IMG/VR virus record: IMGVR_UViG_3300032242_000189
Coordinates: 1 to 34,593 of that record
Origin: a virus
Direction: 5' to 3' (one strand)
Length of the DNA: 34,593 bases
Shown: piece after piece, positions 7,052 through 16,258 of the stretch
Position numbering within the stretch: the stretch's first letter is position 1
How the letters are laid out: every line of letters starts with the position of its first letter
Translations under genes and position numbers: made by a program
Notes under the pieces: model-generated
Databases searched by the model: none
What the model saw: the letters and a program-made list of their open reading frames with translations, nothing else
Told to the model about the DNA's origin: nothing

Positions 7052-8475
7052 TAGAGAATCCCCAATTGTCGCGCCCGTTGAATTTTCGCACTAATTTCTG
7101 CGCGTTGTTCAGCAGACATAGAAGATTTTAATTTTTTGACATCTTCTGCTGTCATTTCTTGATACAAACGCGAATCCATAAATGGAATAAATTCTTGCAT
7201 CTTTTGCTGATATGCCATTGGATTGTCCCGAGCAGAAGCCAAATACTTTTGTCTTGCAAGGTTCATCTTTTCAACACCAATCATCATGTCTGCAATGTTT
7301 TTAATTGCAGGCACATTCATTTTGTTGTTTGGATTAGCCGCTTCAGCCAATTGGCGAGCCGCATCCGTATTGCCGCCAGCAATCGCAAGCAATTTGGTAT
7401 TTTTAATCAACTCTTGAGTGGCGGTGTTTTCAGCTTCATAAGCAGAAATGCCAAGCGCGTTAGCAATACCAGACGCTAATGCTTTTCTTTCGCCGCCTAC
7501 AGCCGTAAAACTGTCTGGGGCTAATTTTTTAATGTTTTGGAATGTCGCAATACGTTGGGGCGCCGTCTTAGCCAATTCTGTAGTTTGCTTCCAATCCTCA
7601 TTAGCAATTCCTGTATTGGCTGCAATGGTAGATGCCACTTGAGGAGCTAAAGCGCCCATTGCAGGGCCAGCATTTTGCGGTGTTTGTGAAACTGGTGGTT
7701 TAAGAATTTGAGTGCCAACAGGCAAACCGTAAGGATTGCCTTCACCCAAAGTGATAGGAGTTCCAGTTGGAATTTTAGATTCGATAAATTTTCCTGGTTG
7801 CCCTTGTTGAAATGGTGATGTGGGTTGAAGCAATGTTCCCTCACCAGTAGCAAATGCAGATGGAGCGCGAGCTAACAATGCACCTTGTTCTGAAGGAGCT
7901 TGTGTTTGGAATATGCCGTTCGCAATAGTTTGAATTGCCTCTTTAGGGTTTGTCTTAACTAATTGCAAAAGTTGATCGTGCGAAGCGTTTTCATGTTTTG
8001 GGATATTAAATCCTTTAGTCAAAACGTGTTGTGCCGCATCCAATTTTTCAATCATTTTTGCCGGATTAGGATTTTCAGGATTAAAAGCCGGATCAGCCAA
8101 CAGACCGCCATAAACGTTGCGTGAAAGATCAACGTAATATTTGTTTAAATCGACACCAGCTTTTTCAGCAGCAATTTCATTTGTTTTTGATGTTGCCTCG
8201 GCAGACTTTGCAGCGGCTTCGCTAGAACGAATTTCAAATGGCAATTTAGCCTCAGCGCCAGTGGTCAATGCTTGTTGTTGTCGCAATTGCAAAGGCTGAA
8301 CTTGTTTTTCTTGTTCGGCAAGTTGTTGTAACCTTTGGAGGTTTAACGGGTTAACTTGTTGTGCTTGTTGATATTCTTGAACGCCTCGCGCCATTCCCAA
8401 CATATCAGCAAGGCTTGTTTGTGGGACTGGCTTGATACCAGCAGCCGCAGCAGGGGCAAATGTTAAGTCAGCCAT
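7051..8475 (-). CDS. Internal virion/ejection protein candidate
   Basis: The 474-residue protein is rich in Ala, Gln and Asn. It has a long Gln-rich helical part near the N-terminus (about residues 32-75: VQEYQQAQQ, RLQQLAEQEKQ) and a helical C-terminus. I do not recognise a named family. Its position between a DNA-transfer protein (8484) and the M15 ejection protein (4796) suggests it is one of the usual three podovirus ejection proteins, which form a channel across the host envelope. AAGGACAAAT precedes the ATG. Its stop overlaps the next start (TAATG). Confidence 0.75.
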   Translation of the reverse strand: MADLTFAPAAAAGIKPVPQTSLADMLGMARGVQEYQQAQQVNPLNLQRLQQLAEQEKQVQPLQLRQQQALTTGAEAKLPFEIRSSEAAAKSAEATSKTNEIAAEKAGVDLNKYYVDLSRNVYGGLLADPAFNPENPNPAKMIEKLDAAQHVLTKGFNIPKHENASHDQLLQLVKTNPKEAIQTIANGIFQTQAPSEQGALLARAPSAFATGEGTLLQPTSPFQQGQPGKFIESKIPTGTPITLGEGNPYGLPVGTQILKPPVSQTPQNAGPAMGALAPQVASTIAANTGIANEDWKQTTELAKTAPQRIATFQNIKKLAPDSFTAVGGERKALASGIANALGISAYEAENTATQELIKNTKLLAIAGGNTDAARQLAEAANPNNKMNVPAIKNIADMMIGVEKMNLARQKYLASARDNPMAYQQKMQEFIPFMDSRLYQEMTAEDVKKLKSSMSAEQRAEISAKIQRARQLGIL

Positions 8476-8483
8476 ATTTGTCC

Positions 8484-9188
8484 TTAAAACTGCACTTGCG
8501 AAGGATCATAGAAGCTAGCATTAGTTCCCACTGTGCCAATACTTCCACCGCTTTGTGGCCTTAACAAGTTATACATATAACCAGCATTGCCAAGGTTACT
8601 CAAAGCACCACTGTATGCGTTAGCACCAGCCACTTGACCAGCACCCTGATATCCCGCAGCCGCAACATTAGATGCGCCAATGTTGGAAGCCGTGTTCATA
8701 CCCGCTTGGTTGACTTGCGTTTGTCCGGTTTGACCGATACCCGCAATGCCTGCCAAGGTGTTGTAGATGCCTTGACGTTGGCTAATATACTGAGGCAGTC
8801 CAACATTTGTGGCGTAGTCTTCAGCAAACTTTTGAGCGCCACGGGTAATGTTGCTTCCACCACCGCCCACGTTCATTTGTTGCTTATTAGCACCCACGCC
8901 TTGTTCCAAGCCAAAGCTAAAACCTGGCATTGCCTTCAAATCTTCAGCCGTAACTTGATGGGTAAAGTAAGGCATTTGATTGCCAATTTCATTTAAAGCA
9001 GAGTAACCAGCTTGCCGATATGGTGCTTGTTGCTCATTGATTAAATTAAATTGTTTTTGCTGAAGGTCAGCCGCATATCGAGCAGCATCTGATTGTGTAT
9101 TCGCCGCTTTAGATGCGGCATTAGCTTGCATGTTAGCGCCCAACAACCCCGCTACGGCTGATCCGGCTAGTGCCCATCCTATTGGCAT
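8484..9188 (-). CDS. DNA transfer/ejection protein, N-terminal membrane-active type
   Basis: The 234-residue protein opens with a hydrophobic Ala/Gly helix (WALAGSAVAGLLGANMQANA), then a helical Ala/Gln-rich stretch ending in QQAPYRQAGYSALNEIGNQM (about 54-73). This layout is common to the P22 gp7-like and other podovirus DNA-transfer proteins. The C-terminal half is Gly/Ala/Gln-rich and low in charge. It would leave the virion early and help build the DNA conduit through the envelope. A ribosome site AAAGGAAATGAT precedes the ATG. Confidence 0.8.
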   Translation of the reverse strand: MPIGWALAGSAVAGLLGANMQANAASKAANTQSDAARYAADLQQKQFNLINEQQAPYRQAGYSALNEIGNQMPYFTHQVTAEDLKAMPGFSFGLEQGVGANKQQMNVGGGGSNITRGAQKFAEDYATNVGLPQYISQRQGIYNTLAGIAGIGQTGQTQVNQAGMNTASNIGASNVAAAGYQGAGQVAGANAYSGALSNLGNAGYMYNLLRPQSGGSIGTVGTNASFYDPSQVQF

Positions 9189-9189
9189 A

Positions 9190-9540
9190 TCATTTCCTTT
9201 GAATTAAAATTTCATCAACTTTGGAAACATCAGTTTCGTTCGTTGCGTGAATGCAGAACCAGTGACAATCTTCAAGCGCTTCAATGGAATGCAATATGCT
9301 TGATTTTATTTCAATACAAGCAGGGGCGCTATATTCTTTTTCCTCAAAATCTGTCCTCACAATGACCCGACCTTGAGCCAAGATAGACAGATGGCTGTAC
9401 ACATGAGAATGCATTCCAGCAATGAAGCCTTTTTTTATCACCATCTGTTTGGCATAAAGACCGTCTGAGAAGTGATGCACAATGCCAAGATCAGTCTCAA
9501 TCTTGCTATTGTTTTGTTTAAAAATTTCAATATGGTTCAT
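9190..9540 (-). CDS. Cupin-fold small protein
   Basis: The 116-residue protein fits a single-domain cupin (RmlC-like) fold. HSHVYSH at 44-50 gives the first metal-binding histidine cluster, LAQGRVIVRTD at 54-64 is the conserved glycine turn, and SSILHSIEA at 80-88 places the second-motif histidine. Cupins bind metal ions or small ligands, and some isomerise or modify sugars. The gene sits between a fibre gene and the ejection genes and is coupled to the fibre gene by ATGA, so a link to the virion or to host surface sugars is possible. Enzymatic function is not evident. Confidence 0.7.
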   Translation of the reverse strand: MNHIEIFKQNNSKIETDLGIVHHFSDGLYAKQMVIKKGFIAGMHSHVYSHLSILAQGRVIVRTDFEEKEYSAPACIEIKSSILHSIEALEDCHWFCIHATNETDVSKVDEILIQRK

Positions 9541-10916
9541 ACAATTGAGGTAATGATGCCGTAAGTCACAGTAACTGTTTTACCAGTAGCAACAAAAGTG
9601 CCAGAAGCACCAATTGTGCCATTCCAGTAAAAAGCCCCGCCAGAGGTAATTCTCAGTTTTGCTGTGCCGCTAGTACCAATGTAAAGGTCATTTTGGGCGG
9701 TAAGAAATGAATTGTTAAAAGCGTCCACACCCATAGCGGTAAGCGCCCCAGGGTTCACCACTACAAATGATTGATACGTTCCCGAACTTGTTGTGACGTT
9801 TTGTAGCGTAGTTGTGGAGGTGTCAAAGTAGAGGCTTTGTTGCCAAATAGGGGAAGCATTGCCACCAGACATCAAAAGTTGTCCAGAAACCCCGTAATTT
9901 GTTCCAGAACTGCCAAAAGATACCGCACCATTGGCGTTAATTCTTAATTTTTCGGTTGTGACATTGTTGGCGCTGTTATCTGAGCCGCCATAACCTACGT
10001 TCAAAGACAGAAATTCTGTTCCCCATGTGCCACCATTGAAACCAGAAATGATGTCTGCTGAACGATAAGGACTGTAATCAGTGCCGCTGCCGAATTGCGT
10101 AAAAAACGTGTATCCGGCTTTTGTGGAATTGGCGGCTATGTTACCAATGGCGTAGAAATTGGCTTGGTTTGTTGCCATGTACCCAAGACCAGCAATTTTC
10201 CCGTTGACAGTCAATCTGGCTACTCTGTCAGGACTTGTCCAATTTATGCCGACATTTCCTAATGGGTCTATTCGCATGGATTCTGTGCCGCCAGTGTAAA
10301 AAACTTCACTAGTCAAAGAATAAACAAAACCGTTGTTGGCAGAGTCCACACCCATACTTAAACCAGCAGTTGCGCTGATTGCAGAAAATGATCGCGTGGA
10401 ATTAGGATTAATTGTAACAACCTGAAGATTCTTGGAGGTGCTACTCCAATAAAGATCAGTATCGTAGGCCAATTTAGATGACGTACTACCAAAAACCAAG
10501 TTTCCTGTTGGCACAGCACTGATACCAGTTCCACCGTTACCAACTTGCAACGTTCCAGCTAGAGTTATGTCACCAGTTGCTTTTCCAGTAGGTGTTAACC
10601 CTGTTGTGCCAGAATTAAATGAAGTAACGCCTGTGTTTTTGATGGTGATCGTGCCAGGCCCATTTGTAATGCCAATTCCCGTGTCAGGTGTGATGTTGGC
10701 TGTTACATAAACAGAACCATTACCGATCAATGTTTGTCCATTGGCAGGGATCGCAGTTGATCCAGTACCGCCAGAAGTCACAGGAAGGGCGTTTGCAAGG
10801 TTAATACTGACTACACTAGGGTATTGCAACCATACCAGCCATTCACGCGCTGGACGGTTTGTAGTCGGGTCTAGAAAAGGTGACTGAGGAATAGTGATAT
10901 TGGTATTGACCGCCAT
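9537..10916 (-). CDS. Tail fibre/appendage protein
   Basis: The 459-residue protein starts with a short conserved segment (about residues 1-40, PFLDPTTNRPAREWLVWLQY) that probably docks on the particle. Ser/Thr/Gly/Asn-rich repeats typical of trimeric phage fibres follow, including ALPVTSGGTGSTAIPANGQ and TLQVGNGGTGISAVPTGNL. The middle contains SMRIDPLGNVGIN, similar to knob-like fibre modules. There is no S74 chaperone domain. The start is ATG at 10914-10916 with GGAG seven bases upstream; the codon before it is TTG. It lies right after the gp10-like gene, so it may attach to the tail hub. Confidence 0.8.
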   Translation of the reverse strand: MAVNTNITIPQSPFLDPTTNRPAREWLVWLQYPSVVSINLANALPVTSGGTGSTAIPANGQTLIGNGSVYVTANITPDTGIGITNGPGTITIKNTGVTSFNSGTTGLTPTGKATGDITLAGTLQVGNGGTGISAVPTGNLVFGSTSSKLAYDTDLYWSSTSKNLQVVTINPNSTRSFSAISATAGLSMGVDSANNGFVYSLTSEVFYTGGTESMRIDPLGNVGINWTSPDRVARLTVNGKIAGLGYMATNQANFYAIGNIAANSTKAGYTFFTQFGSGTDYSPYRSADIISGFNGGTWGTEFLSLNVGYGGSDNSANNVTTEKLRINANGAVSFGSSGTNYGVSGQLLMSGGNASPIWQQSLYFDTSTTTLQNVTTSSGTYQSFVVVNPGALTAMGVDAFNNSFLTAQNDLYIGTSGTAKLRITSGGAFYWNGTIGASGTFVATGKTVTVTYGIITSIV

Positions 10917-12505
10917 CAATTTTCTCCAACTGAGCTTTTCAAGTTAGCCGACACAATCACAGCTTTTACTGGAGAGCTAATTGCCACCTCAAAGATACGA
11001 TCCCGAGCCATGCCCAAACGCCTCCAGATCGCACGATTTTTGTATTTGCCTTGCTGTCCAATGCTTACCCAATGTTCGTTTGACCAAGTAGAGCCGCCAT
11101 CATTTGACCAGCGAAGCATAGCCTCGGGATTGGTGATTGCATCTGATGGAGTGACGTACAAGGTATTGATTGGGCCAATGTAGACAATAGAATCCGCACC
11201 GATTTTTAAAGTGCCGTTAGAGGGTATGTAGTAAGGATCGGAAATGACTTCACCACTTTTGACGGAGAAGCCGCCTATACCCACGCCTGGCTGAAACTGG
11301 ATTTGCAGTTCATCAAAGTACTCACGTTGTAAATCTAGAACAAGGTGAGGCGCTCTGCGAAGCCTGCGGATTGTGTTCCCATCTTCGGTGTACACATCCC
11401 GTTCAACACTGTAAATCTTGCCGTTTGCATAATCCCCAACAATGTTCATGTTGTTGAAGAAAGCACCACAGTTAGAACGATGGCGATGGTATTCACCATT
11501 TGAGTATGAAAGCCATTTGTGCCATTGTTGAGTTGCCAAGTCATAAACCCATGTCAAGTCAATGCTTGGAAATGTGACTACATAGAACTCATGACCCTCT
11601 ACCCGATAGGTATAGGCGACAGCATCAGAAATAACTTTTCCAGCCAAAGTGTTTTCAACTGCATGAGTAGAAATCTTTTGGTAGGTATATCCAGCCATTA
11701 CGCCAATAGTTGCCGTTCCCCTAGTGTCCTTAGAGACAAATGCAAAACTCTCGCCAAATCGAGCAATAGACCCCTTGGCGGCACATCCGTGTTGCATGGT
11801 CGTGCCGGAGATACGTTGGAAAGGAAAACTAATAATCCCAGTGATTTGGTTGCCTACATCAACCCAAACCTCTGTCGTGACTTCACCCAACAAATAAACT
11901 TGTCGGTGATCCACAATAAGAGCGACCAAGTTATCTGGCGCACCGTCTTTAGTTCCGTAATAACCCGTAGTGCTGACAGCTAATCCAAGGTCAGTGGCTG
12001 CCCAATTTTGGGTATCAGGCTGGTTGTAAATGATGTAGTTATCTACCACATCACAAGAACTTGCTCCTGTCCAAGGCCCATCAGAAGCAGGCAAAGTTGC
12101 AAATGTATTTGAGCTTGCAACCCATGTGTATCGGGCTATACCATCAACAATGTACGCAGTTAATCCGTTGTCAGTTGTTTGGTTGTCGGTAATCTCAACA
12201 TAACCTGTTGATGTGCTGAGTGTTCCAATTTGAGTCGCTGTAAATGAGTTGTCAATTTTGTAGACAAACCGATTTGAAACAGCAATTAAGTATTGACCAC
12301 CAGACATGGTGTGCAAAGCGCGAACTTGACCAGCATACAGTTGAGCTTTGGTAACCAAGCCGCCTGTCGGATAAAGCGCAACAATTCCCCTGTCGCCTTG
12401 ACCTTTTGTGGGATCAATCTCAGGAAAAAAGTTAATGCACTCTTGCGCGTCTTGATAAATCGAGGGCGCTGTGTAACTTGCTCCAACAAAACCGAAATCT
12501 GGCAT
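10916..12505 (-). CDS. P22 gp10-like tail accessory / packaged DNA stabilisation protein
   Basis: The 529-residue protein fits the phage stabilisation family of P22 gp10, which closes the portal channel after packaging. Family-like features are the N-terminal SIYQDAQECINFFPE, the internal beta-propeller-type repeats (around 150-400) and the C-terminal segment EAMLRWSNDGGSTWSNEHWV followed by KNRAIWRRLGMARDRIFEV. P22 gp10 is about 470 residues, so this version is slightly longer. It follows the gp4-like gene, the same order as in P22-type tails. Confidence 0.88.
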   Translation of the reverse strand: MPDFGFVGASYTAPSIYQDAQECINFFPEIDPTKGQGDRGIVALYPTGGLVTKAQLYAGQVRALHTMSGGQYLIAVSNRFVYKIDNSFTATQIGTLSTSTGYVEITDNQTTDNGLTAYIVDGIARYTWVASSNTFATLPASDGPWTGASSCDVVDNYIIYNQPDTQNWAATDLGLAVSTTGYYGTKDGAPDNLVALIVDHRQVYLLGEVTTEVWVDVGNQITGIISFPFQRISGTTMQHGCAAKGSIARFGESFAFVSKDTRGTATIGVMAGYTYQKISTHAVENTLAGKVISDAVAYTYRVEGHEFYVVTFPSIDLTWVYDLATQQWHKWLSYSNGEYHRHRSNCGAFFNNMNIVGDYANGKIYSVERDVYTEDGNTIRRLRRAPHLVLDLQREYFDELQIQFQPGVGIGGFSVKSGEVISDPYYIPSNGTLKIGADSIVYIGPINTLYVTPSDAITNPEAMLRWSNDGGSTWSNEHWVSIGQQGKYKNRAIWRRLGMARDRIFEVAISSPVKAVIVSANLKSSVGEN

Positions 12506-12514
12506 ATCGAGTCC

Positions 12515-13498
12515 TTAACGTAGGAAGCCACCGGACAAAATCCAACCAGCATCTTTTGCCCGACCAACCAAAAGCGCGTCCGCATACTGAGCGACCTGTT
12601 GCGGCCCCATGTTTGTACGCTTCAATGTGGCCTTACCCTGTGCAGCAAACTTCATAATCATAGCAATTTGGGTTTGTGAAGCTTTGCCGTACATAGGCAT
12701 CAAACGTTCAGCCAAACACCAACGTACCGCCATTGAATAGCCTTGAGGCAAAACAACAGGAGTTGTGAGGCTTTCATATCGGCTAAACAACGTGTCAGCA
12801 AACAAGTGCATTTCACCCTGGGAAGGATTGGGCCACACAAAAAGGTTACCCGAATCTTCGCCTGGGTTAAAGTAAAGCGCTTTAGGCCAAGGGCCGTTTA
12901 GCGTCTTCAAACCAATCATTTCATATTCTTGCAGCGATAGAACGGAAACAGGGTAATCTAAGCCACCACCATAAATAGGCTGACCGTTAGACGTTGTGTT
13001 GATCCGCACAAAAGCAGAATTGATGGTTAAAGGTTTTTGGTAATAAGCCGTAATAGTTGTAGACGCTACGGTTTGTTGGGTGTTTAGCAAGTATGTTCCT
13101 TGCTCGTTTACGTTACCACCTGCACCCGTCAAAAATTGGGTTATCTTTGTTCCCGCCGTTATGCCTAGCGCACTCAAAGTTTGGCCTTGAGCTACAGCGC
13201 CGGAAGTAATTCCGCTGACGGTTAAAACGTTACCAGCAATGGATCCCGTAAAAGATGCGCCAATAAAGTTTTGTGTAGATGGGTTAGGGCCAATCGTGTA
13301 TTGCGTTTGGCCTTGAATGATTGGAAAAATGATTTCTGTAAAGTTATAAACGATCATGTCTTCGTTAGACCATTGATCGAGCATATCATTGAGCATATCA
13401 AGCGCATCTTGCGCTGCGTCAGCCGATGGAGCTTCACCCGCCTCCAATGCGCCAATGTCTTTAAGGGCGCGACTAATGATGTCTAAAGGCGTTGTCAT
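12515..13498 (-). CDS. P22 gp4-like tail accessory factor with inserted beta-rich domain
   Basis: The N-terminus ([20 protein letters not shown], then [18 protein letters not shown]) and the C-terminal half ([20 protein letters not shown], then [17 protein letters not shown]) match the gp4 tail accessory family, which bolts the portal to the tail hub. At about residues 80-153 there is an extra Gly/Thr/Ser-rich stretch ([19 protein letters not shown] and [12 protein letters not shown]) of the kind found as an add-on beta domain in many phage structural proteins. This makes the protein 327 residues, against about 166 in P22. AAGGATTAAAAA precedes the ATG. Confidence 0.82.
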   Translation of the reverse strand: MTTPLDIISRALKDIGALEAGEAPSADAAQDALDMLNDMLDQWSNEDMIVYNFTEIIFPIIQGQTQYTIGPNPSTQNFIGASFTGSIAGNVLTVSGITSGAVAQGQTLSALGITAGTKITQFLTGAGGNVNEQGTYLLNTQQTVASTTITAYYQKPLTINSAFVRINTTSNGQPIYGGGLDYPVSVLSLQEYEMIGLKTLNGPWPKALYFNPGEDSGNLFVWPNPSQGEMHLFADTLFSRYESLTTPVVLPQGYSMAVRWCLAERLMPMYGKASQTQIAMIMKFAAQGKATLKRTNMGPQQVAQYADALLVGRAKDAGWILSGGFLR

Positions 13499-13508
13499 TT
13501 TTTAATCC

Positions 13509-13817
13509 TTAAACAGTGAATGTCTTTGGCATCCACGGCAACCCTGTGCGTTGAGGTGTTTTAAGCGCATTTAGTTGTTTTTCTAGGTTTGATTTTATGC
13601 TACTAACCCCATCAACGATAGAAGAATCTTCTATCCATTGAACAATCATTTCTTTGGTCACTTGGTCGTAAGGCGTTTGCATTATTGGACAGTCAAACAC
13701 CCAATGACCTTCTGAGGAAACAGAATACTGGTCATCATTCAAGGTCACTGAGTAGCTTGCAGAAGTGATTAGCCCATCCGTAGATGGGGCATCAGTGATT
13801 TCCCAAACGTAGTTCAT
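13509..13817 (-). CDS. Small tail-associated protein, DUF7936-like (copy B)
   Basis: The 102-residue protein has a beta-rich first half (VWEITDAPSTDGLITSASYS) and the phrase YDQVTKEMIVQWIEDSSIVDG, followed by a helix with NLEKQLNALKTPQ. This layout matches small proteins (DUF7936-like) found directly after fibre or tailspike genes in many phages. It resembles the protein at 15935-16249, which follows the other fibre. It may be a fibre chaperone or assembly partner, but the role is unknown. Confidence 0.65.
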   Translation of the reverse strand: MNYVWEITDAPSTDGLITSASYSVTLNDDQYSVSSEGHWVFDCPIMQTPYDQVTKEMIVQWIEDSSIVDGVSSIKSNLEKQLNALKTPQRTGLPWMPKTFTV

Positions 13818-13827
13818 GATTTAACCT

Positions 13828-15924
13828 TTAGCAACGCAAAGTAAACAAAGCACTATCGCCAGTACCGTATGAGACACTTGGGAATGTCCCTGGCAATGCA
13901 CCATAAGTGGCTGAACCTTTTATGATTGTGTCTGCTATTCCAATCGAAGATGTGCCTACTGTTGCAACCGCTGCCGCACTCAAAGTGCCTGCCTTAACTA
14001 CTGCTCCACCGTTATTGGCAAGCAAAACCAAGGCATACATACCAGCAGGCAAAACTTGCGAAATGGTGTTTTCTTTTGTGCCAGTTGAGTCTAAATTGAT
14101 TGTGCCAGCGTCCAAAACTAATGTAGTTGGGATGCCATTTTCCATGCGGTAAATGCCAAGATAGGCAAAAGTGCTGGCTGCTGCCGTAGTCACATTGATG
14201 GCAATTTTGTTCCACAGTTTTTGTTGACGCACAGCAAATGGTGTAGCGTACAAAGTATTGGCAGAAACCGCCATAGTTCCACTTGCAGCAGGCGAAAGAG
14301 CTTCACCAGCATAGTAGCGACCAGAAACATAACCACCGTAGTCAAAAATATCAAATGCACCAATGTTGTCGCGGTAGACATTTGTAATTGAGGCTTGGTT
14401 TGAAGGAACCACAATTGCTTGACCTGATGACCAAGAATTTTGGTTCATTTGGTTGTCGCTAACAGTGATGTACTCAGGTGGCGAAGTAGTCCCGTAAAAA
14501 CGAACCGCAGCGTAAGCGTTGTTTGATGGCGAGGCCATGTTGTTGCCAACAATTAAAACGTTTCGCGTATTATTTGGGCTTGCAGTCAGCGTATTAAAAC
14601 CAATGCAACTACCTTGCGCGTAATATGAAGCATCACCCCTTGGGTTTATCAATGAATTGCCTGTAACAGTGGCAAATTGAGTGTCTGTCAGTGAGATGCA
14701 GTCAGCTTGTACGTTAGCAATAAAGTTGCCAGTGATGGTCAGTTGATCCCCACCAGCCTCAATGCCCGATGCAGAGATGTATTTTCTAGTAACATCGCTG
14801 ATCCAATTACCTGTAATAACGCAAACATTACCAGTTAGAAAAATGCCAGACTCTTTGTTGCTTTGAAAGTAATTTCCAGAGATTATGGTTCGGTCAGCAG
14901 TTGCGTAAATACCAGCCCAATTGTTACTTAAAAAACTACAATTTGTGACGTTGACATCGTAAGATGGAGTGCCATCAGCAAAAGAATTGCCAATGAACAA
15001 CGCAGGCCCACCTTCAGCGCTTACGGTTTGATTGCCGCAAAGAACAAAAGAACTGTTAAACACAGTCGTATACAAACAACCATTCAACGCTGCGCCAATG
15101 TATTGGACATTGTAAATTTGGCAATTTGTAATTTTGAGGTGTTGAACCTTGACAAAATCCAACAGTCCGGCTGTTCGTGTGCCTAAGTTGTTTCCATCAA
15201 ATCTAATGTTTTCAATACTGATGCCCGCGTCAGTGTAAACATTGGGCGCACTATTTTGAGTGTAGTTCCTGAACAGCGGTGTGCTAGAACCTAATGTATT
15301 TGCGGCTTTGATGATTGTTGTAGATGGTGAATCACCATAAACAAACGTACCACTAGAGACAACGATTTGGTTGCAAAGATATGTACCCGCTGGAATGTAC
15401 AGAGATTTGCCTGCCGCTGCTGTCAAAGCGTTCTGAATGGCAGTTGTGTCGTTTGTAGTACCGTCACCAACTGCACCAAAGTCTTTGACAGAAATGCTTT
15501 CACGCAGTTTGGTTTGGACAGTAGTGGATACAGCGCCTGTTCCTTGCTGAAGAAAACCAATCAAATTAGAACCTGTGGCAGCAGCGTAAGAAGCCGCCAA
15601 AGCCGCAATTTGAGCAGATACAGCAGAATTGTCGTTGATGCCAGAAATATCATCATAGGAACCCAATTGAGTTCCTGATGTGTCTTTAACAACAAATTTG
15701 TAAACAGCGCCTGCCGTTAACCAAATCTCATTTGGAACACGACCAGCAGAATCCAGAATAATTGGATTAGAGTTGGCGACAGTTCCTGTTGATGATGTGT
15801 ATGTCGTTTGGGCGGTAGTAGTACCCGCCACATACGAATAAATTAATCCACCAGCTAGCGGGACACCGTTATTGTTAAATAACTGCCAACCAGCGCCAGC
15901 AAATGAAGAAATGTTAACAGTCAT
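13828..15924 (-). CDS. Tailspike with right-handed beta-helix (pectate-lyase-like)
   Basis: The 698-residue protein has an N-terminal attachment domain (residues 1-98, FAGAGWQLFNNNGVPLAGG through GSYDDISGIND). A linker leads to SISVKDFGAVGDGTTNDTTA (143-162), the classic start of a parallel beta-helix in phage depolymerases. About 400 residues of beta-helix repeats rich in Asn, Gly and Thr (many ITGN, VTGN phrases) follow, then a C-terminal beta-sandwich. It probably binds and cleaves host surface polysaccharide. I rejected the longer frame starting at 16029 because AAGGATACAAAA lies before the ATG at 15924 and the fibre domain starts there. Confidence 0.88.
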   Translation of the reverse strand: MTVNISSFAGAGWQLFNNNGVPLAGGLIYSYVAGTTTAQTTYTSSTGTVANSNPIILDSAGRVPNEIWLTAGAVYKFVVKDTSGTQLGSYDDISGINDNSAVSAQIAALAASYAAATGSNLIGFLQQGTGAVSTTVQTKLRESISVKDFGAVGDGTTNDTTAIQNALTAAAGKSLYIPAGTYLCNQIVVSSGTFVYGDSPSTTIIKAANTLGSSTPLFRNYTQNSAPNVYTDAGISIENIRFDGNNLGTRTAGLLDFVKVQHLKITNCQIYNVQYIGAALNGCLYTTVFNSSFVLCGNQTVSAEGGPALFIGNSFADGTPSYDVNVTNCSFLSNNWAGIYATADRTIISGNYFQSNKESGIFLTGNVCVITGNWISDVTRKYISASGIEAGGDQLTITGNFIANVQADCISLTDTQFATVTGNSLINPRGDASYYAQGSCIGFNTLTASPNNTRNVLIVGNNMASPSNNAYAAVRFYGTTSPPEYITVSDNQMNQNSWSSGQAIVVPSNQASITNVYRDNIGAFDIFDYGGYVSGRYYAGEALSPAASGTMAVSANTLYATPFAVRQQKLWNKIAINVTTAAASTFAYLGIYRMENGIPTTLVLDAGTINLDSTGTKENTISQVLPAGMYALVLLANNGGAVVKAGTLSAAAVATVGTSSIGIADTIIKGSATYGALPGTFPSVSYGTGDSALFTLRC

Positions 15925-15934
15925 TTTTGTATCC

Positions 15935-16249
15935 TTACCAAGGGAGGGGAGGGGTGATAACGGGCGGGTTAATTTGATAAGCCAATTGACCAGCAATGTT
16001 AGCTTCTGCTGAAGTTTTGTCCACACCATTGTTCCACGCCCATCCTAAAACTTGATCTTGGGTTAATTGAGCATACGGTGTGAATACACCGTTTACTTCA
16101 GGTTCGGGAAATGATACTGTGCCATATACCGTTGCGCTATAAGCGCCGTCTGTGCCGTTACAGCGCCAACCAGCGGTTAAAACCACTTCAGGGTATCCGT
16201 TGATGGTTTGTGTGGATGCGTTCATCCATTCAATGATCCAAGTAGTCAT
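15935..16249 (-). CDS. Small tail-associated protein, DUF7936-like (copy A)
   Basis: The 104-residue protein (TTWIIEWMNASTQTINGYPE near the start) has a beta-rich first half, the segment PYAQLTQDQVLGWAWNNGVD and a short C-terminal helix ending in a proline-rich tail. It has the same design as the protein at 13509-13817: beta strands, a PYxxLTxxxVxxW-type phrase, then a helix. It sits between two receptor-binding genes. AAAGGAAAAAC precedes its ATG. A chaperone or assembly role is inferred from position only. Confidence 0.65.
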   Translation of the reverse strand: MTTWIIEWMNASTQTINGYPEVVLTAGWRCNGTDGAYSATVYGTVSFPEPEVNGVFTPYAQLTQDQVLGWAWNNGVDKTSAEANIAGQLAYQINPPVITPPLPW

Positions 16250-16258
16250 GTTTTTCCT

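Noticed and set aside
15925-16029. Longer N-terminus for the tailspike
   Set aside because: It overlaps the 15935 gene in another frame, and the conserved attachment domain and ribosome site place the start at 15924.
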